Notes: generated from the sequence alone by a model not told the origin. Numbered from the stretch's first letter, positions 1 to 8,097 are shown. The stretch: DNA of 64,000 bases from Gammaproteobacteria bacterium (GCA_021773645.1 JAJFJU010000002.1:62001-126000); one strand, 5' to 3'. Numbers and translations: made by a program.

Positions 1-600
1 TACCATGCCGTTGAAGGTTGGCCGGGTACTGCGCCGGTACTGCGACAACTCTGGTCCTTGGCAGAAGCGCACACGCCCAAGCAGCAAGTGGCTGATTACA
101 CCCAGGCAATCATGGATCTGGGCGCCACGCTATGCACTCGGCACAAGCCCCGCTGTGAGCTTTGTCCCTTGGGTGTCACTTGCCTTGCTCGGGTCGAGGG
201 GCGAACGCAGGAGCTACCGGCCTCGCGTCCGCGCCGAAAATTACCACTACGCAACAAGGCCTTTCTCTTCTTGCGCCGGAAGGATGGTGCCATCTTCCTG
301 CAGCGACGCCCGCCAACCGGGATCTGGGGCGGGCTCTGGAGCGTGCCGGAGTGTTCCTCAGCGTCGGAGGCAGAAGATTGGTGCCTGGAGCAGACAGGTC
401 ATATTCCCGCCGCAGTGCATCACCTGGAGCCGGTATTGCACACCTTTACCCATTTTAAATTAGAGATAGCTCCGATACTGATGGAGCTTGGCTCCGTATC
501 ACGAGTGATGGAAGGCAAAGGTGCTCTTTGGTATAAACACGGACAAATGCACGCACTCGGTCTGCCGACCCCGGTGGCCCGCTTGCTTGCCAAACTTTAG
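1..600 (+). CDS. mutY: A/G-specific adenine glycosylase, C-terminal part (5' end outside window)
   Basis: The frame is open from base 1, so only about the last 199 codons are present. MutY removes adenine mispaired with 8-oxoguanine in base excision repair. The [4Fe-4S] cysteine pattern C-x6-C-x2-C-x5-C of MutY/Nth glycosylases is visible at about 133-183. It is followed by the C-terminal NUDIX-like 8-oxoG recognition domain, with the segment GIWGGLWSVPE near 325-357 and a conserved TFTHFKL stretch. The catalytic HhH domain lies upstream of the window. yggX follows 11 bp downstream, the usual gammaproteobacterial arrangement. Confidence 0.97.
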   Translation, partial: YHAVEGWPGTAPVLRQLWSLAEAHTPKQQVADYTQAIMDLGATLCTRHKPRCELCPLGVTCLARVEGRTQELPASRPRRKLPLRNKAFLFLRRKDGAIFLQRRPPTGIWGGLWSVPECSSASEAEDWCLEQTGHIPAAVHHLEPVLHTFTHFKLEIAPILMELGSVSRVMEGKGALWYKHGQMHALGLPTPVARLLAKL

Positions 601-611
601 GAAAAATCCTT

Positions 612-884
612 ATGACTCGAACCGTACAGTGTGTCTTGCTCCAGCGAGAGGCCCCGGGCCTTAAAATGCAGCCTTATCCGGGGGAATTGGGGCTACGTAT
701 TTTCGAGAACGTGTCGAGTGAGGCCTGGCAGCAGTGGATGAGCCGCCAGACCCTGCTGATTAATGAATATCGCATCAATCCCTTGGACCCGAAATCGCGT
801 AAATTTATCGAGGATGAAATGGTATCTTTCCTCTTTGGTGGAAATTCTAGTCCGCCCCCAGACTTTATTGCGCCGGATACGTGA
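612..884 (+). CDS. yggX: Fe(2+)-trafficking protein YggX
   Basis: A 90-residue protein of full family length. YggX protects Fe-S clusters from oxidative damage and has been proposed to traffic iron in the cytoplasm. The conserved N-terminal cysteine (Cys7), the YPGELG motif and the WQQWMSRQTLLINEYRIN block typical of the family are all present. It lies 11 bp after mutY with a weak purine-rich site (agga) ahead of the ATG, so the two are probably co-transcribed. MutY is itself an Fe-S enzyme, which is the usual rationale for this pairing. Confidence 0.96.
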   Translation: MTRTVQCVLLQREAPGLKMQPYPGELGLRIFENVSSEAWQQWMSRQTLLINEYRINPLDPKSRKFIEDEMVSFLFGGNSSPPPDFIAPDT

Positions 885-891
885 GTTTTCC

Positions 892-920
892 TTGACTCTA
901 CGGGGCGTGATCGCTTTAAT
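892..920 (+). promoter_or_regulatory. Predicted sigma-70 promoter of tRNA-Phe
   Basis: TTGACT at 892-897 and TTTAAT at 915-920 are separated by 17 bp, with one mismatch each to the -35 and -10 consensus. The likely start site falls a few bases before the tRNA at 935. Confidence 0.6.
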
Positions 921-934
921 ACCGCCTCTCCAAT

Positions 935-1010
935 GGCCAGGTAGCTCAGTCGGTAGAGCAGTGGATTGAAAATCCACGTGTCGGTGGTTCGATTCCGCCC
1001 CTGGCCACCA
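935..1010 (+). tRNA. tRNA-Phe (GAA)
   Basis: A 76-nt cloverleaf with encoded CCA. The acceptor arms GGCCAGG and CCTGGCC pair. The D-loop contains AGTCGGTAGAGC. The anticodon stem GTGGA/TCCAC encloses loop TTGAAAA with GAA at 968-970, and the T-arm has GGTTCGATTCC. The 3' part from 963 is duplicated at 18127, so this gene is the attachment site of the neighbouring integrated element, which regenerates the tRNA 3' end. Confidence 0.98.
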
Positions 1011-1011
1011 T
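963..1011 (+). repeat. attL, 49-bp direct repeat inside tRNA-Phe
   Basis: Identical to 18127-18175. It covers the anticodon arm to the CCA end of the tRNA plus one extra T. Identity stops at 962 on the left and 1012 on the right. Confidence 0.93.
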
Positions 1012-1054
1012 AAAAACAACGAGTTAAGGGCGTCTCTTAGGTTTTTGTTATTTG

Positions 1055-1075
1055 GTGTAGACGCTATGTAGACAG
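1055..1075 (+). promoter_or_regulatory. Candidate integrase arm-type site, left
   Basis: A 21-bp sequence containing TGTAGAC twice (1056-1062 and 1067-1073) on the same strand, 11 bp apart. A copy matching at 20 of 21 positions lies at 17989-18009 near the other end of the element. It sits just upstream of the GTG start at 1090. Its role as an integrase or excisionase binding site is inferred from position and repetition. Confidence 0.6.
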
Positions 1076-1089
1076 GCGGAGGGATTCGC

Positions 1090-2214
1090 GTGGTAGCGGT
1101 CGGTAGGGCAGCAACCTCTTGTCTGGGGCGTGCATTTCGCTCCATCGCCTTCTTATTGTCCGTGTCAGGGTTTCTGGCTGTAGTCCCCAGTTATCCAGCG
1201 CACGCCGCGGTAATCGACTATTCCATCGTCGACCTTGGCGCCCTTCCTTCAAATTTCAGTCCGTTCTTCACACCCAATGTGGTGAACTTCTCTGGCCAAG
1301 CTGTGGGTAGCGGTGGCGTCGCCCAAGCCGGGGGAGTTGTATCGAGCATTCTCCATGAAGTTCGTGCCATCAATGACGCTGGATTGGCTGTCGGGAGACA
1401 GCTGGTCTTTGACTCAGGCACGGGGAAAGACATCCCTCATGCATTCGTATGGAGCGCTGATTCCGGCATACAGACAATTGGTCCGGCAAACAGTGAGGCA
1501 TGGAACATCAACGCCCAGGGGTTGGTTGTTGGCGATTTTCTGGCTGGCGACGGAAGCCGTAGGGGTGCTCTATGGGTTCCAAGTAGTACGGGCTATGATT
1601 TCTTTGAACTCAGCGGGACTGGGCCAACAAGAGCGCGAGGCGTTAGTGCATCGGGCATCGTTACTGGCCTCACCGGGAGCGGGACCAGTGTGCGTGCATT
1701 TACTTGGGATCTGAATGGCGATCAGCAGGTTCACACCATCGCCAGCCCAAACGCGACACACGGATTTGCCGTCAACGATTCAGGCCAGGTCAGCGGCCGT
1801 TACAGCAAGGGTTCAGATTGGCAAGCATTCTTCTGGGATCCCGTGCTCGGGTTTTCTGATATCGGCCCCTCCCCCTCTGAAGGCAGAGCCATCAATAATG
1901 CAGGCCAGGCAGTTGGTTTCTTTGACCCCATCGGAGAAGGAGATCGCCCCATCTATCATGATCTCGTCGGAAACGAGGCCGTTTTCGAGACGCTGGGTAG
2001 TCTTGCGAGGGCACTTACCATCAATGAATTGGGCCAGGTGGCTGGAATCGCGCTCTCAGGGAGTGATTGGCATGTAGTGCGCTGGGATCCGGATGGGCTT
2101 GATTTGGGCATTTCCGAGCCTCCTTCACTGTGGTTGATGGGGGCCGCCATATTGCTACTGGTCGGGGTGCGCAACAGGGCTGGAGCAACGCGCCTGACAC
2201 ACAGGGCTGGATAA
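1090..2214 (+). CDS. HAF-repeat secreted protein with PEP-CTERM-like tail
   Basis: A 374-residue protein with an N-terminal signal peptide (hydrophobic core about residues 18-34, ending near PAHA). The body is a series of degenerate repeats of the type (A/W)xINxxGxVxG followed by AFxWD, the pattern of the extracellular HAF-repeat family. I count at least six between residues about 90 and 330. The C-terminus has EPPSLWLMG, a hydrophobic helix and Arg residues. This resembles a PEP-CTERM sorting tail, but it reads EPP rather than PEP and continues about 12 residues further than usual. The GTG start is supported by GGAGGG about 7 bp upstream. It is the first cargo gene inside attL. Function is unknown; export and surface attachment are inferred. 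Confidence 0.7.
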   Translation: MVAVGRAATSCLGRAFRSIAFLLSVSGFLAVVPSYPAHAAVIDYSIVDLGALPSNFSPFFTPNVVNFSGQAVGSGGVAQAGGVVSSILHEVRAINDAGLAVGRQLVFDSGTGKDIPHAFVWSADSGIQTIGPANSEAWNINAQGLVVGDFLAGDGSRRGALWVPSSTGYDFFELSGTGPTRARGVSASGIVTGLTGSGTSVRAFTWDLNGDQQVHTIASPNATHGFAVNDSGQVSGRYSKGSDWQAFFWDPVLGFSDIGPSPSEGRAINNAGQAVGFFDPIGEGDRPIYHDLVGNEAVFETLGSLARALTINELGQVAGIALSGSDWHVVRWDPDGLDLGISEPPSLWLMGAAILLLVGVRNRAGATRLTHRAG

Positions 2215-2217
2215 CAG

Positions 2218-2967
2218 ATGGCTGACTGGCGAACGGAACCCGCGACCGACGCACAACGAGATCTCCTCACGGAGAAAGGCGTTGCGAATCTCCCCCTAGG
2301 GCTTACCAAAGGTGAGGCCTCGGACCTCATACAAAGCACTCTTCCCATTGAGAAACACGTCTTCGAGATACTCAAGTTTTTTAGGGTTTCCGGGGCGGCC
2401 AAGATGTCATTAGCAGATGGGCGCGAGGCTATAGAGGACCTCTTTCAAAATCCTGAGAAGAAAAAACAGTGGGAGAACCGTCCAGCTACCAAGGATCAAA
2501 AAGAGATCTACAAGTTCTTCGCGTTATCCACCCCTCCCGCGCTTACCTGCCAAGACGCGGCCACAATAATAAATGAACTCTTCAAGGATGAGACTAAGGA
2601 AGCCGCCTGGGATGCACGCGAGGAAGTTAAAGAAGAACGGGGATACTGGTTCGAATCCACGCGGGAAGAGATGAATTGTTACTGTGAAGAATTTGAATGT
2701 AAGAAAATCGGCAAACGATTATTTCGCGAGATCGTCGAGGCCATGGAAGAACGTGGCCTATCGCTTGAGGAAATAGAAAGCAACCAAGAGCGATTTTTCA
2801 CTATCGCCCTGGACGCGAACCCATCGCTTCGGCGGGCATCCAGATCAGGTGCAGGCCGTCAACCAACACCAGAGGCAAGGCACGAATCAGGCGGTGAGAG
2901 CACCAGTATTCCATTCTGGATCTGGCTTGTTATTGGTGTCGTAATTCTTGCCTGGCTTGGGGCGTAA
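2218..2967 (+). CDS. Three-repeat protein with C-terminal membrane anchor, unknown function
   Basis: A 249-residue protein starting 3 bp after the HAF gene stop. The N-terminal half holds three related helical units, at about residues 5-40, 45-90 and 90-140. Units 1 and 3 begin with PAT-x2-Q, and all three have a later acidic helix of the form xxAxxLI or EAIEDLF; the second and third end in KKxxW or KEAAWDAR. A charged region with NCYCEEFECKK follows, then a Gly/Ser/Arg linker and a single hydrophobic helix at the extreme C-terminus (IPFWIWLVIGVVILAWLG). The soluble part would face the cytoplasm if it is tail-anchored. No named domain was recognised. Confidence 0.65.
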   Translation: MADWRTEPATDAQRDLLTEKGVANLPLGLTKGEASDLIQSTLPIEKHVFEILKFFRVSGAAKMSLADGREAIEDLFQNPEKKKQWENRPATKDQKEIYKFFALSTPPALTCQDAATIINELFKDETKEAAWDAREEVKEERGYWFESTREEMNCYCEEFECKKIGKRLFREIVEAMEERGLSLEEIESNQERFFTIALDANPSLRRASRSGAGRQPTPEARHESGGESTSIPFWIWLVIGVVILAWLGA

Positions 2968-3150
2968 TTGTGGATGAAGAAAGGTGGATCGGGTTTGTAT
3001 GGAAGGCAACGCCCAGCGCCATGCGCTGACTGAATCCTTGGACATACCGACCTAAGAATCATAGTCGCCTTGCTTCCGTGCGAGGGGCGCTGCCAGAACC
3101 GAGTGTAACTTGCGAACAGAAAACACACCAACGGGTGATCGAAGCAGACC

Positions 3151-4161
3151 ATGAAGCGTTGCGATAGAAAGCGTCGTTTGTATCTACTCCGTATTTCCTA
3201 TAACCGGGAGAAGAGACGCTGCCGTAAGCTACGACCACCGGGCGGACCGCCGACGGGGTACTATCAAATCCATGCTCCACGCTCTGTAGGGGTTGCCGAT
3301 TTAGAAAATCGACGCGCTTTACTCTTATTCCTGCAGAACCTGAGAGAACATGCAGTAAAGCTGCCGGCTCATATCTTGATTGATTTCTCGGGGACTGAGC
3401 AAATGTATGCAGATGGCGCTCTGTTATTAACGGCGGAACTGAGTCGCCTTCTCCATATAGGCTCATTAGATTTGACGCTCCGTTGCCTGCCTTCGCACGA
3501 TACTCGTGTATCTCAAGTTCTCAAGCAGATTGGTGTGTATGAGCTATTACGGTATCGCGGAAAGATAGAGCCAAAGCTAGAGGATGTTATTCATTGGTGC
3601 GTAGCTCAGGGCACTGGGGCCTTGGGAGAGAGATCTGACGATATCTTGGGCCGCTATCACGGCGTAATTCCTGAAAAGCTGAGCGCTGGGCTTTACACGG
3701 GGATTACTGAAGCGATGACCAATACGCGCCATCATGCCTATTTATCGCCTAGGGCCGATGGTCTTGGGAAGTTATCGAGGGGGCAGGAGTGGTGGATGTT
3801 TTCACAGGAACGACTTGGCCGACTGCATGTCGTTTTTTGCGACCTGGGAATTGGCATCCCCAACTCGTTGCCACAAACTAAACCAAGGTTATGGAAGGAA
3901 ATAGTTAGACTTGGGCGTTCGGATGACGGGGCTACCATTGCCGAAGCGGTTAAGGAAAGCCGGACCAGGACGGGAAACCCCTACCAGGGGAAAGGTCTCG
4001 GACAGTTGGTCTCAGTTGTTGAGGAAACCGAAGGCGGTTTTATCCAGATCCACAGCAACCACGGGTGCTACACTTACAGGAAAGGTAGACCCACCATAGT
4101 GAACTACCGTGAATCTATCCTTGGCACACTTATATCCTGGTCGCTCCCAATCAAACGATGA
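3151..4161 (+). CDS. STAS-like / GHKL-ATPase fusion protein
   Basis: A 336-residue protein. Residues about 50-150 have the alternating strand-helix pattern of a STAS-like domain (HILIDFSGTEQMYADGALLL). The C-terminal half is a GHKL (histidine-kinase-type) ATPase: N-box E187-x3-N191-x2-H194, G1 box D231-x-G-x-G, G2 box GKGLG from residue 280, and a terminal GT-x-ISWSLP strand. No dimerisation/phosphoacceptor domain is visible, so it resembles anti-sigma-type or switch ATPases rather than a sensor kinase. The DUF4325 gene begins 4 bp downstream, a combination seen in other genomes. The basic N-terminal 35 residues are unlike the rest, so the true start could be further inside. The biological role is not established here. 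Confidence 0.75.
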   Translation: MKRCDRKRRLYLLRISYNREKRRCRKLRPPGGPPTGYYQIHAPRSVGVADLENRRALLLFLQNLREHAVKLPAHILIDFSGTEQMYADGALLLTAELSRLLHIGSLDLTLRCLPSHDTRVSQVLKQIGVYELLRYRGKIEPKLEDVIHWCVAQGTGALGERSDDILGRYHGVIPEKLSAGLYTGITEAMTNTRHHAYLSPRADGLGKLSRGQEWWMFSQERLGRLHVVFCDLGIGIPNSLPQTKPRLWKEIVRLGRSDDGATIAEAVKESRTRTGNPYQGKGLGQLVSVVEETEGGFIQIHSNHGCYTYRKGRPTIVNYRESILGTLISWSLPIKR

Positions 4162-4165
4162 AAAC

Positions 4166-4489
4166 ATGATGATGGCTCGCAGGAAAATACATCTTGCAGA
4201 AGATTTTTCTCGATATCCGGCTGGACGGGTGAAAACAGATGGCCCCTATAGCGGTGAGCGTTTCAGGGTTGAGTTCCTTGAGCCTGTACTCAAGGAGGAT
4301 GGATGTGCCGACATATACTTGGATGGCGCTCGTGGTTATGGCTCCTCTTTCCTTGAAGAAGCTTTTGGGGGCTTGGTCCGGCAGGGGTATTCAGTTGAGC
4401 AAGTATTAAAAGCTTTCACGATTCATGCCACAGACAAAAGCCTTAAATTCGAGATCCGGGACTACATAAACCACGGTGGAGAGGAGTAA
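4166..4489 (+). CDS. DUF4325 (STAS-like) protein
   Basis: About 107 residues. The block DIYLDGARGYGSSFLEEAFG followed by GLVRQG matches the DUF4325/STAS-like family, in which a strand carrying Asp-Gly-Ala leads into a helix beginning at GSSFLEE. Three consecutive ATG codons (4166, 4169, 4172) can serve as start, just after the ATPase gene stop at 4161. An upstream ATG at 4109 would overlap the ATPase by 50 bp and is less likely. By analogy with SpoIIAA/SpoIIAB-like pairs it probably partners the preceding GHKL ATPase; that is inference. Confidence 0.8.
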   Translation: MMMARRKIHLAEDFSRYPAGRVKTDGPYSGERFRVEFLEPVLKEDGCADIYLDGARGYGSSFLEEAFGGLVRQGYSVEQVLKAFTIHATDKSLKFEIRDYINHGGEE

Positions 4490-4490
4490 T

Positions 4491-4940
4491 TTGACTGATC
4501 TTTCCGCTGAATGGGTTGGGCAGATCGTGTCGTGGTTACTGATTATCCTTGGCTGGAGCCTTATTAATCGCCATCAGAACGATAGGGAAACCCGCAAAGA
4601 AATTCATGAGCGCTTGGACCATTTAAAGAAGACCGTCAAAAACCTGGAAACCCGGGCAATCACCTATCACCTTGAAGAAAATCCCGCCCCTTTAACCTCG
4701 CTAAAAATCAAGTCTACGCTTGAATTATTGTGGTCGGAGATTGCACCATTGAAACTTATTGATTCAGACGATCTCGGTGAATTGATCTTCTATCTTCGCC
4801 GCGACATTACCCTGTGCAATTTTGATGCAGAGAGCCATATCCCATTATCTCCTGATTCGAGACAGTTACAGGAAATTGGAGCTTCCTCACAGAGACTCCT
4901 TACGAAATTGGATACCGCCTTCATTTCCCGTTTCCACTAA
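4491..4940 (+). CDS. Membrane protein, third gene of the GHKL-DUF4325 cassette
   Basis: About 149 residues from a TTG at 4491 preceded by GAGAGGAG with good spacing. A GTG at 4476 would overlap the previous gene and has no ribosome site. One N-terminal transmembrane helix (IVSWLLIILGWSLI) is followed by a charged, probably coiled-coil segment (about residues 30-55) and a cytoplasmic helical domain. No family was recognised. Its tight linkage to the two upstream genes suggests a three-gene unit in which this protein places the ATPase/STAS-like pair at the membrane. Confidence 0.7.
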   Translation: MTDLSAEWVGQIVSWLLIILGWSLINRHQNDRETRKEIHERLDHLKKTVKNLETRAITYHLEENPAPLTSLKIKSTLELLWSEIAPLKLIDSDDLGELIFYLRRDITLCNFDAESHIPLSPDSRQLQEIGASSQRLLTKLDTAFISRFH

Positions 4941-5121
4941 CACTTAGTTAAACCAATTAACCCCGCCCCAGCCCACTCAACGGGTTTTTTGTGGGCCTGA
5001 GAGGCGGCTATATTGAGGTTTTGACGAGCCAGGTGCAGGATGCGGAAAGAATCTGAACAGTGATGGCAGCGAACGGCTACAGCCTGGGGGTATTGGGGGG
5101 GGCGCCTACAGGGAGAGCGCA

Positions 5122-5436
5122 ATGAAATGGATTGTCGCCTGGTTATTGTTGTCGGCCGTGGCTTATTACGGGTGGCTCAAAGAAGACGTGGATCAGAAGC
5201 AGGCCTATTGCGACCACGTCCTGGCCGAAGCGGCAGTGTCGTCTGCCGCGAACAAGAAATTCGGCTGGCCCCTGGAGCTCTCAGACTCGGAGTACGCAAA
5301 GCGCAGCGCCTGGGTGAACGAGAAATTTGCCGAGCTGGAGCAGAAGTTCTCCGCCGAGCAACGGTGGCCACTCGATGAGGTTAATGACGAGGGGATAGCC
5401 AAAGGCTGGCCGGTCAAGTGCAATCCCGGCGGTTAA
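5122..5436 (+). CDS. Small exported or membrane-anchored protein, unknown
   Basis: A 104-residue protein. An N-terminal hydrophobic segment (residues 3-18) acts as signal peptide or anchor. The remainder is hydrophilic, with two cysteines (about residues 30 and 100) that could form a disulphide in the periplasm. The purine-rich GGGAGAGCGCA sits ahead of the ATG. No family was recognised. It stands alone between the GHKL cassette and the two-gene module in the cargo arm. Confidence 0.55.
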   Translation: MKWIVAWLLLSAVAYYGWLKEDVDQKQAYCDHVLAEAAVSSAANKKFGWPLELSDSEYAKRSAWVNEKFAELEQKFSAEQRWPLDEVNDEGIAKGWPVKCNPGG

Positions 5437-5542
5437 CGTCGTGCGTGACCTACAACAAGTGTGGCCATCGGCTTACAAAGATGTGGTGTTTTGCCAAAGG
5501 ATCGAGAGGCGTTTTTAACCAGGGAAATACAGGGAGAGGGTG

Positions 5543-6508
5543 ATGTCAGACTCAATCAATAGAACGCTACGGCTCAAGTCTATTCACTACGCAAGCGGCC
5601 GGCGCAAAGACTTCGAGGCAAGCCCCATTGAGGTCATGCTGACGACGATATTTGGCAAGGCTGGGTCGGTATTGGAGCGGCACCATCCCCCGACTCCTAT
5701 TCTTGAGTCGGATGAATGGCATTGCTTTGCCCATCGCAAGGGCCGGAGAAATGGTGCCTTTGAGTTCGAGTACTGTACCTATCGTCCGGGCAATATCCCT
5801 CAACAGATGACGCTTGATCTGGGTACTGAGGATATCGCTTTGGAAGCACGCCCCATTGTTGACCCGGTTACCGGGGAGCTTTTGGAGCTGGTTTCAGCGG
5901 TGCAGATATTGGCGATAGGGCAGATACTGTTGGTGGAGTCGGTCAAAGGGAACGGTGGCGTGCAAGTACTAAGCCGTTATTTGACCCAGATGATTCGACG
6001 CTATGTAGACAAAACACATCCCCGGCTTTATTTAACAGATATCGGTACGCACAGTCTTCGCGAGGCTCTGGTCCGTGGCGGCGGGGCTGTCAGCGTGGTT
6101 GCGAACATGGTGCATGTCGCTCGGCCCAACAAAGCTATTTTCGGTTCACGACTTTCAACGGCCCGCCAAGGCATTCGCAATACGGAGCTTTTCCGTGCCG
6201 AGTGGCGCAGCAAGGGCGGGCTCAATGATGATGACGTTCTTAAGGCGTTCGAGGAATCTGAGTCTGAGGTTGGCATCCAGGATGCTATTATCTATCTTAA
6301 GAACGGAAATCGCCTGAAGGATTTGGATCATTACGTGGTAAAAAAGGCGGTTAAGGTTCGTGATATCGGGCACCGCAACCCAGCTCGTGGAGAGGTGCGG
6401 TACGAGCTTCGACAATATCGAGAAGAACTCAGTTCTGTACAGGATGGTCATAGGGTGATTAACGAGCATGGAATGATCGTTATGCGACACCGCGAGGTAG
6501 ATGAGTGA
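5543..6508 (+). CDS. Soluble first gene of a RexAB-like two-gene module, unknown family
   Basis: A 321-residue soluble protein with no signal peptide or membrane segment. It begins with a beta-rich N-terminal half and has a central helix-forming segment after ILAIGQILLVESVKGNGG. The C-terminal third is charged (RDIGHRNPARGEVRYELRQY). ATG 5543 is preceded by GGGAGAGGG; an in-frame GTG at 5540 is the alternative. Its stop overlaps the start of the membrane protein gene (GTGA), so the two are translationally coupled. A soluble protein of about 300 residues followed by a small four-helix membrane protein is the layout of phage lambda rexA-rexB. I see no convincing sequence match, so the comparison is only architectural. 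Confidence 0.7.
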   Translation: MSDSINRTLRLKSIHYASGRRKDFEASPIEVMLTTIFGKAGSVLERHHPPTPILESDEWHCFAHRKGRRNGAFEFEYCTYRPGNIPQQMTLDLGTEDIALEARPIVDPVTGELLELVSAVQILAIGQILLVESVKGNGGVQVLSRYLTQMIRRYVDKTHPRLYLTDIGTHSLREALVRGGGAVSVVANMVHVARPNKAIFGSRLSTARQGIRNTELFRAEWRSKGGLNDDDVLKAFEESESEVGIQDAIIYLKNGNRLKDLDHYVVKKAVKVRDIGHRNPARGEVRYELRQYREELSSVQDGHRVINEHGMIVMRHREVDE

Positions 6509-7116
6509 TTGCATGGACACATAGATATTTCCCTGACGATTGGCTGGCGGCAAGTGATTCTGCTAGCCATCTAAAAGGCGAGATTCTGCGTACGCCTTCG
6601 GCACGGCCCCGGCACTGGATAGGCGCCGGGGTGCCGCTTGCGGTGGGGCTCCTTATTGGGTTGTTGATAATGGATTCTGCGGGCGCGGCATATGTCCAGG
6701 GAGTGCTCACATTGGCGAGTGTGCTCGCCGGGTTTGTCATCACCCTCATGCTCTTTACCGGCCGGGTCACCGGGACGGAAATCCTGGACTATGAAACCAC
6801 GCTGGAGTACGTGGGCAAGATCCGCTATCTGCTGGGATCTCAGATTTTTAGCATGGGTGTGTTTGGAAGCATTGCCGTATTCGCGCTGGCGTGGCTCGTG
6901 GTGGTTGACCCACAAACACCGGGGCTTTGGGGCGAGGTTATCATTCTACTGATGACCGGGTTGCTCGGCCTGGGCCTTGTGCGTGCCGTTTTGCTTCCTT
7001 TCCAGATCTATGAGATCCACAACTTCAGTCTCGACGCGCTGGTAGAGGCAAAGATTCAGGCCACGAACGAGACCGTGTCCAAACTACATGAGTCGGGACG
7101 CCGCGCCAGCGGCTAG
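6505..7116 (+). CDS. Four-helix membrane protein, partner of the upstream soluble gene
   Basis: A 203-residue protein starting at GTG 6505, overlapping the upstream stop by 4 bp. Four hydrophobic helices are visible at about residues 38-57, 66-85, 112-133 and 141-160. N- and C-terminal soluble tails flank them; the C-terminal tail (about 40 residues) is helical and charged. The topology fits an inner-membrane effector or channel controlled by the soluble partner, as in RexB-type abortive systems. That is inference, and no family was recognised. Confidence 0.7.
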   Translation: MIAWTHRYFPDDWLAASDSASHLKGEILRTPSARPRHWIGAGVPLAVGLLIGLLIMDSAGAAYVQGVLTLASVLAGFVITLMLFTGRVTGTEILDYETTLEYVGKIRYLLGSQIFSMGVFGSIAVFALAWLVVVDPQTPGLWGEVIILLMTGLLGLGLVRAVLLPFQIYEIHNFSLDALVEAKIQATNETVSKLHESGRRASG

Positions 7117-7266
7117 GCCCCCGTCGTGGGGTTGTATGCCCACCCACCTCACAGCCCCTGTAAGCCCACAAATCTCTTAATCCTGGGCCATAGTCGTGCC
7201 CGGGGCTGAGTGGTCATCTGTACGCCAGCATCAACCTGGCGAGAGGGGCTTACCCATCGCCTTGAG

Positions 7267-7479
7267 CTATAGCCCCAGTGCCCGCTGATAGAAACGCGTC
7301 AACAGTCTACTAACACGATCTCTGTCACTCCTAGAAAGGCGCCGCATCTTCTCTAGGATCTCCTTACAATCCTCGTCCTCGGCAGCCGACCGAACCGTTG
7401 GCTCACTCTTGGGCATATGGTTCAAAGCGGCTTCCTCATTAGGGCTCGGGAATTTGATGACTGCGGGCTTACCACTCAT
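7267..7479 (-). CDS. Small hypothetical protein (70 aa)
   Basis: A hydrophilic 70-residue protein whose ATG overlaps the stop of the upstream 109-aa gene (ATGA), which indicates translational coupling. The C-terminal half is a predicted amphipathic helix rich in Arg (RRLSRSDRDRVSRLLTRFYQ). No family was recognised. Confidence 0.5.
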   Translation of the reverse strand: MSGKPAVIKFPSPNEEAALNHMPKSEPTVRSAAEDEDCKEILEKMRRLSRSDRDRVSRLLTRFYQRALGL

Positions 7480-7805
7480 TTCTTAACCTCCGCTTCCTTG
7501 GCGGCATTGCCCTCCAACTCTTCAATGCGTTCGGCCGATGGGTGATGTAAAACCGCTTCGGCTTGTTCGATCAATCCATCGACGCACCAGAGGGCGTTCA
7601 TAACGTCTTCGTGTCTGATAGAGAAACCCATCTTAAGGTCCGCGCCATCGCCTTCAAGTAGAAGCACGACTGACCTTGCCCTGACTAAGAGCGCATTCAA
7701 TACGCTGGTATTAACCTCTCTTGGCGCTTCATCGGGAATGCGGAAATACTCTTCAGGGGAACTGGCCTCGGCCAGGTTTTCAGCTGTGGGATGAGAAATA
7801 GACAT
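7476..7805 (-). CDS. Small hypothetical protein (about 109 aa), DUF3077/DUF6124-like at best
   Basis: The ATG at 7805 is chosen because AAGGAG lies 7 bp upstream on the minus strand; a longer frame to 7847 lacks such a site. The protein has a central helical part (SVLNALLVRARSVVLLLEGD then MNALWCVDGLIEQAEAVL). This vaguely recalls small Pseudomonas proteins of the DUF3077/DUF6124 type, but I cannot assign it firmly. It forms a two-gene unit with the 70-aa gene, transcribed toward the cargo arm. Confidence 0.55.
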   Translation of the reverse strand: MSISHPTAENLAEASSPEEYFRIPDEAPREVNTSVLNALLVRARSVVLLLEGDGADLKMGFSIRHEDVMNALWCVDGLIEQAEAVLHHPSAERIEELEGNAAKEAEVKK

Positions 7806-8097
7806 GGTGGTACTCCTTGCGTCGGTTGTAGGAACCGCCACCACCAAAGGTGGCAGGCCGTACAGGTTAGTAGTACCGCACCAAGGAGCGGCCGCCCGAA
7901 GGCGCCTATACGGCCCGCCATAAATCGCAGACGATAAAAAACGCGCTCAGGGTAGGCACGTTTGGTGTGCCTTGGTTTCGGGCTACTAATCCCGATCCCG
8001 GATTGTGCCGAGACGTTTGCAGAGTAGGTGAGGGAAGCAGGGGCGTCAAGGTTGCTTTAAGCTCTAGCGATAAAGGCATGTGCATAAGGAATTAATA

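Noticed and set aside
693-1145. Minus-strand frame across yggX and tRNA-Phe
   Set aside because: It runs antisense through yggX and the tRNA and contains the same spurious tRNA-derived peptide.
4965-5005. Possible Rho-independent terminator after the GHKL cassette (GCCCAC/GTGGGC with TTTTTT)
   Set aside because: The T-run lies inside the loop, not after the stem.
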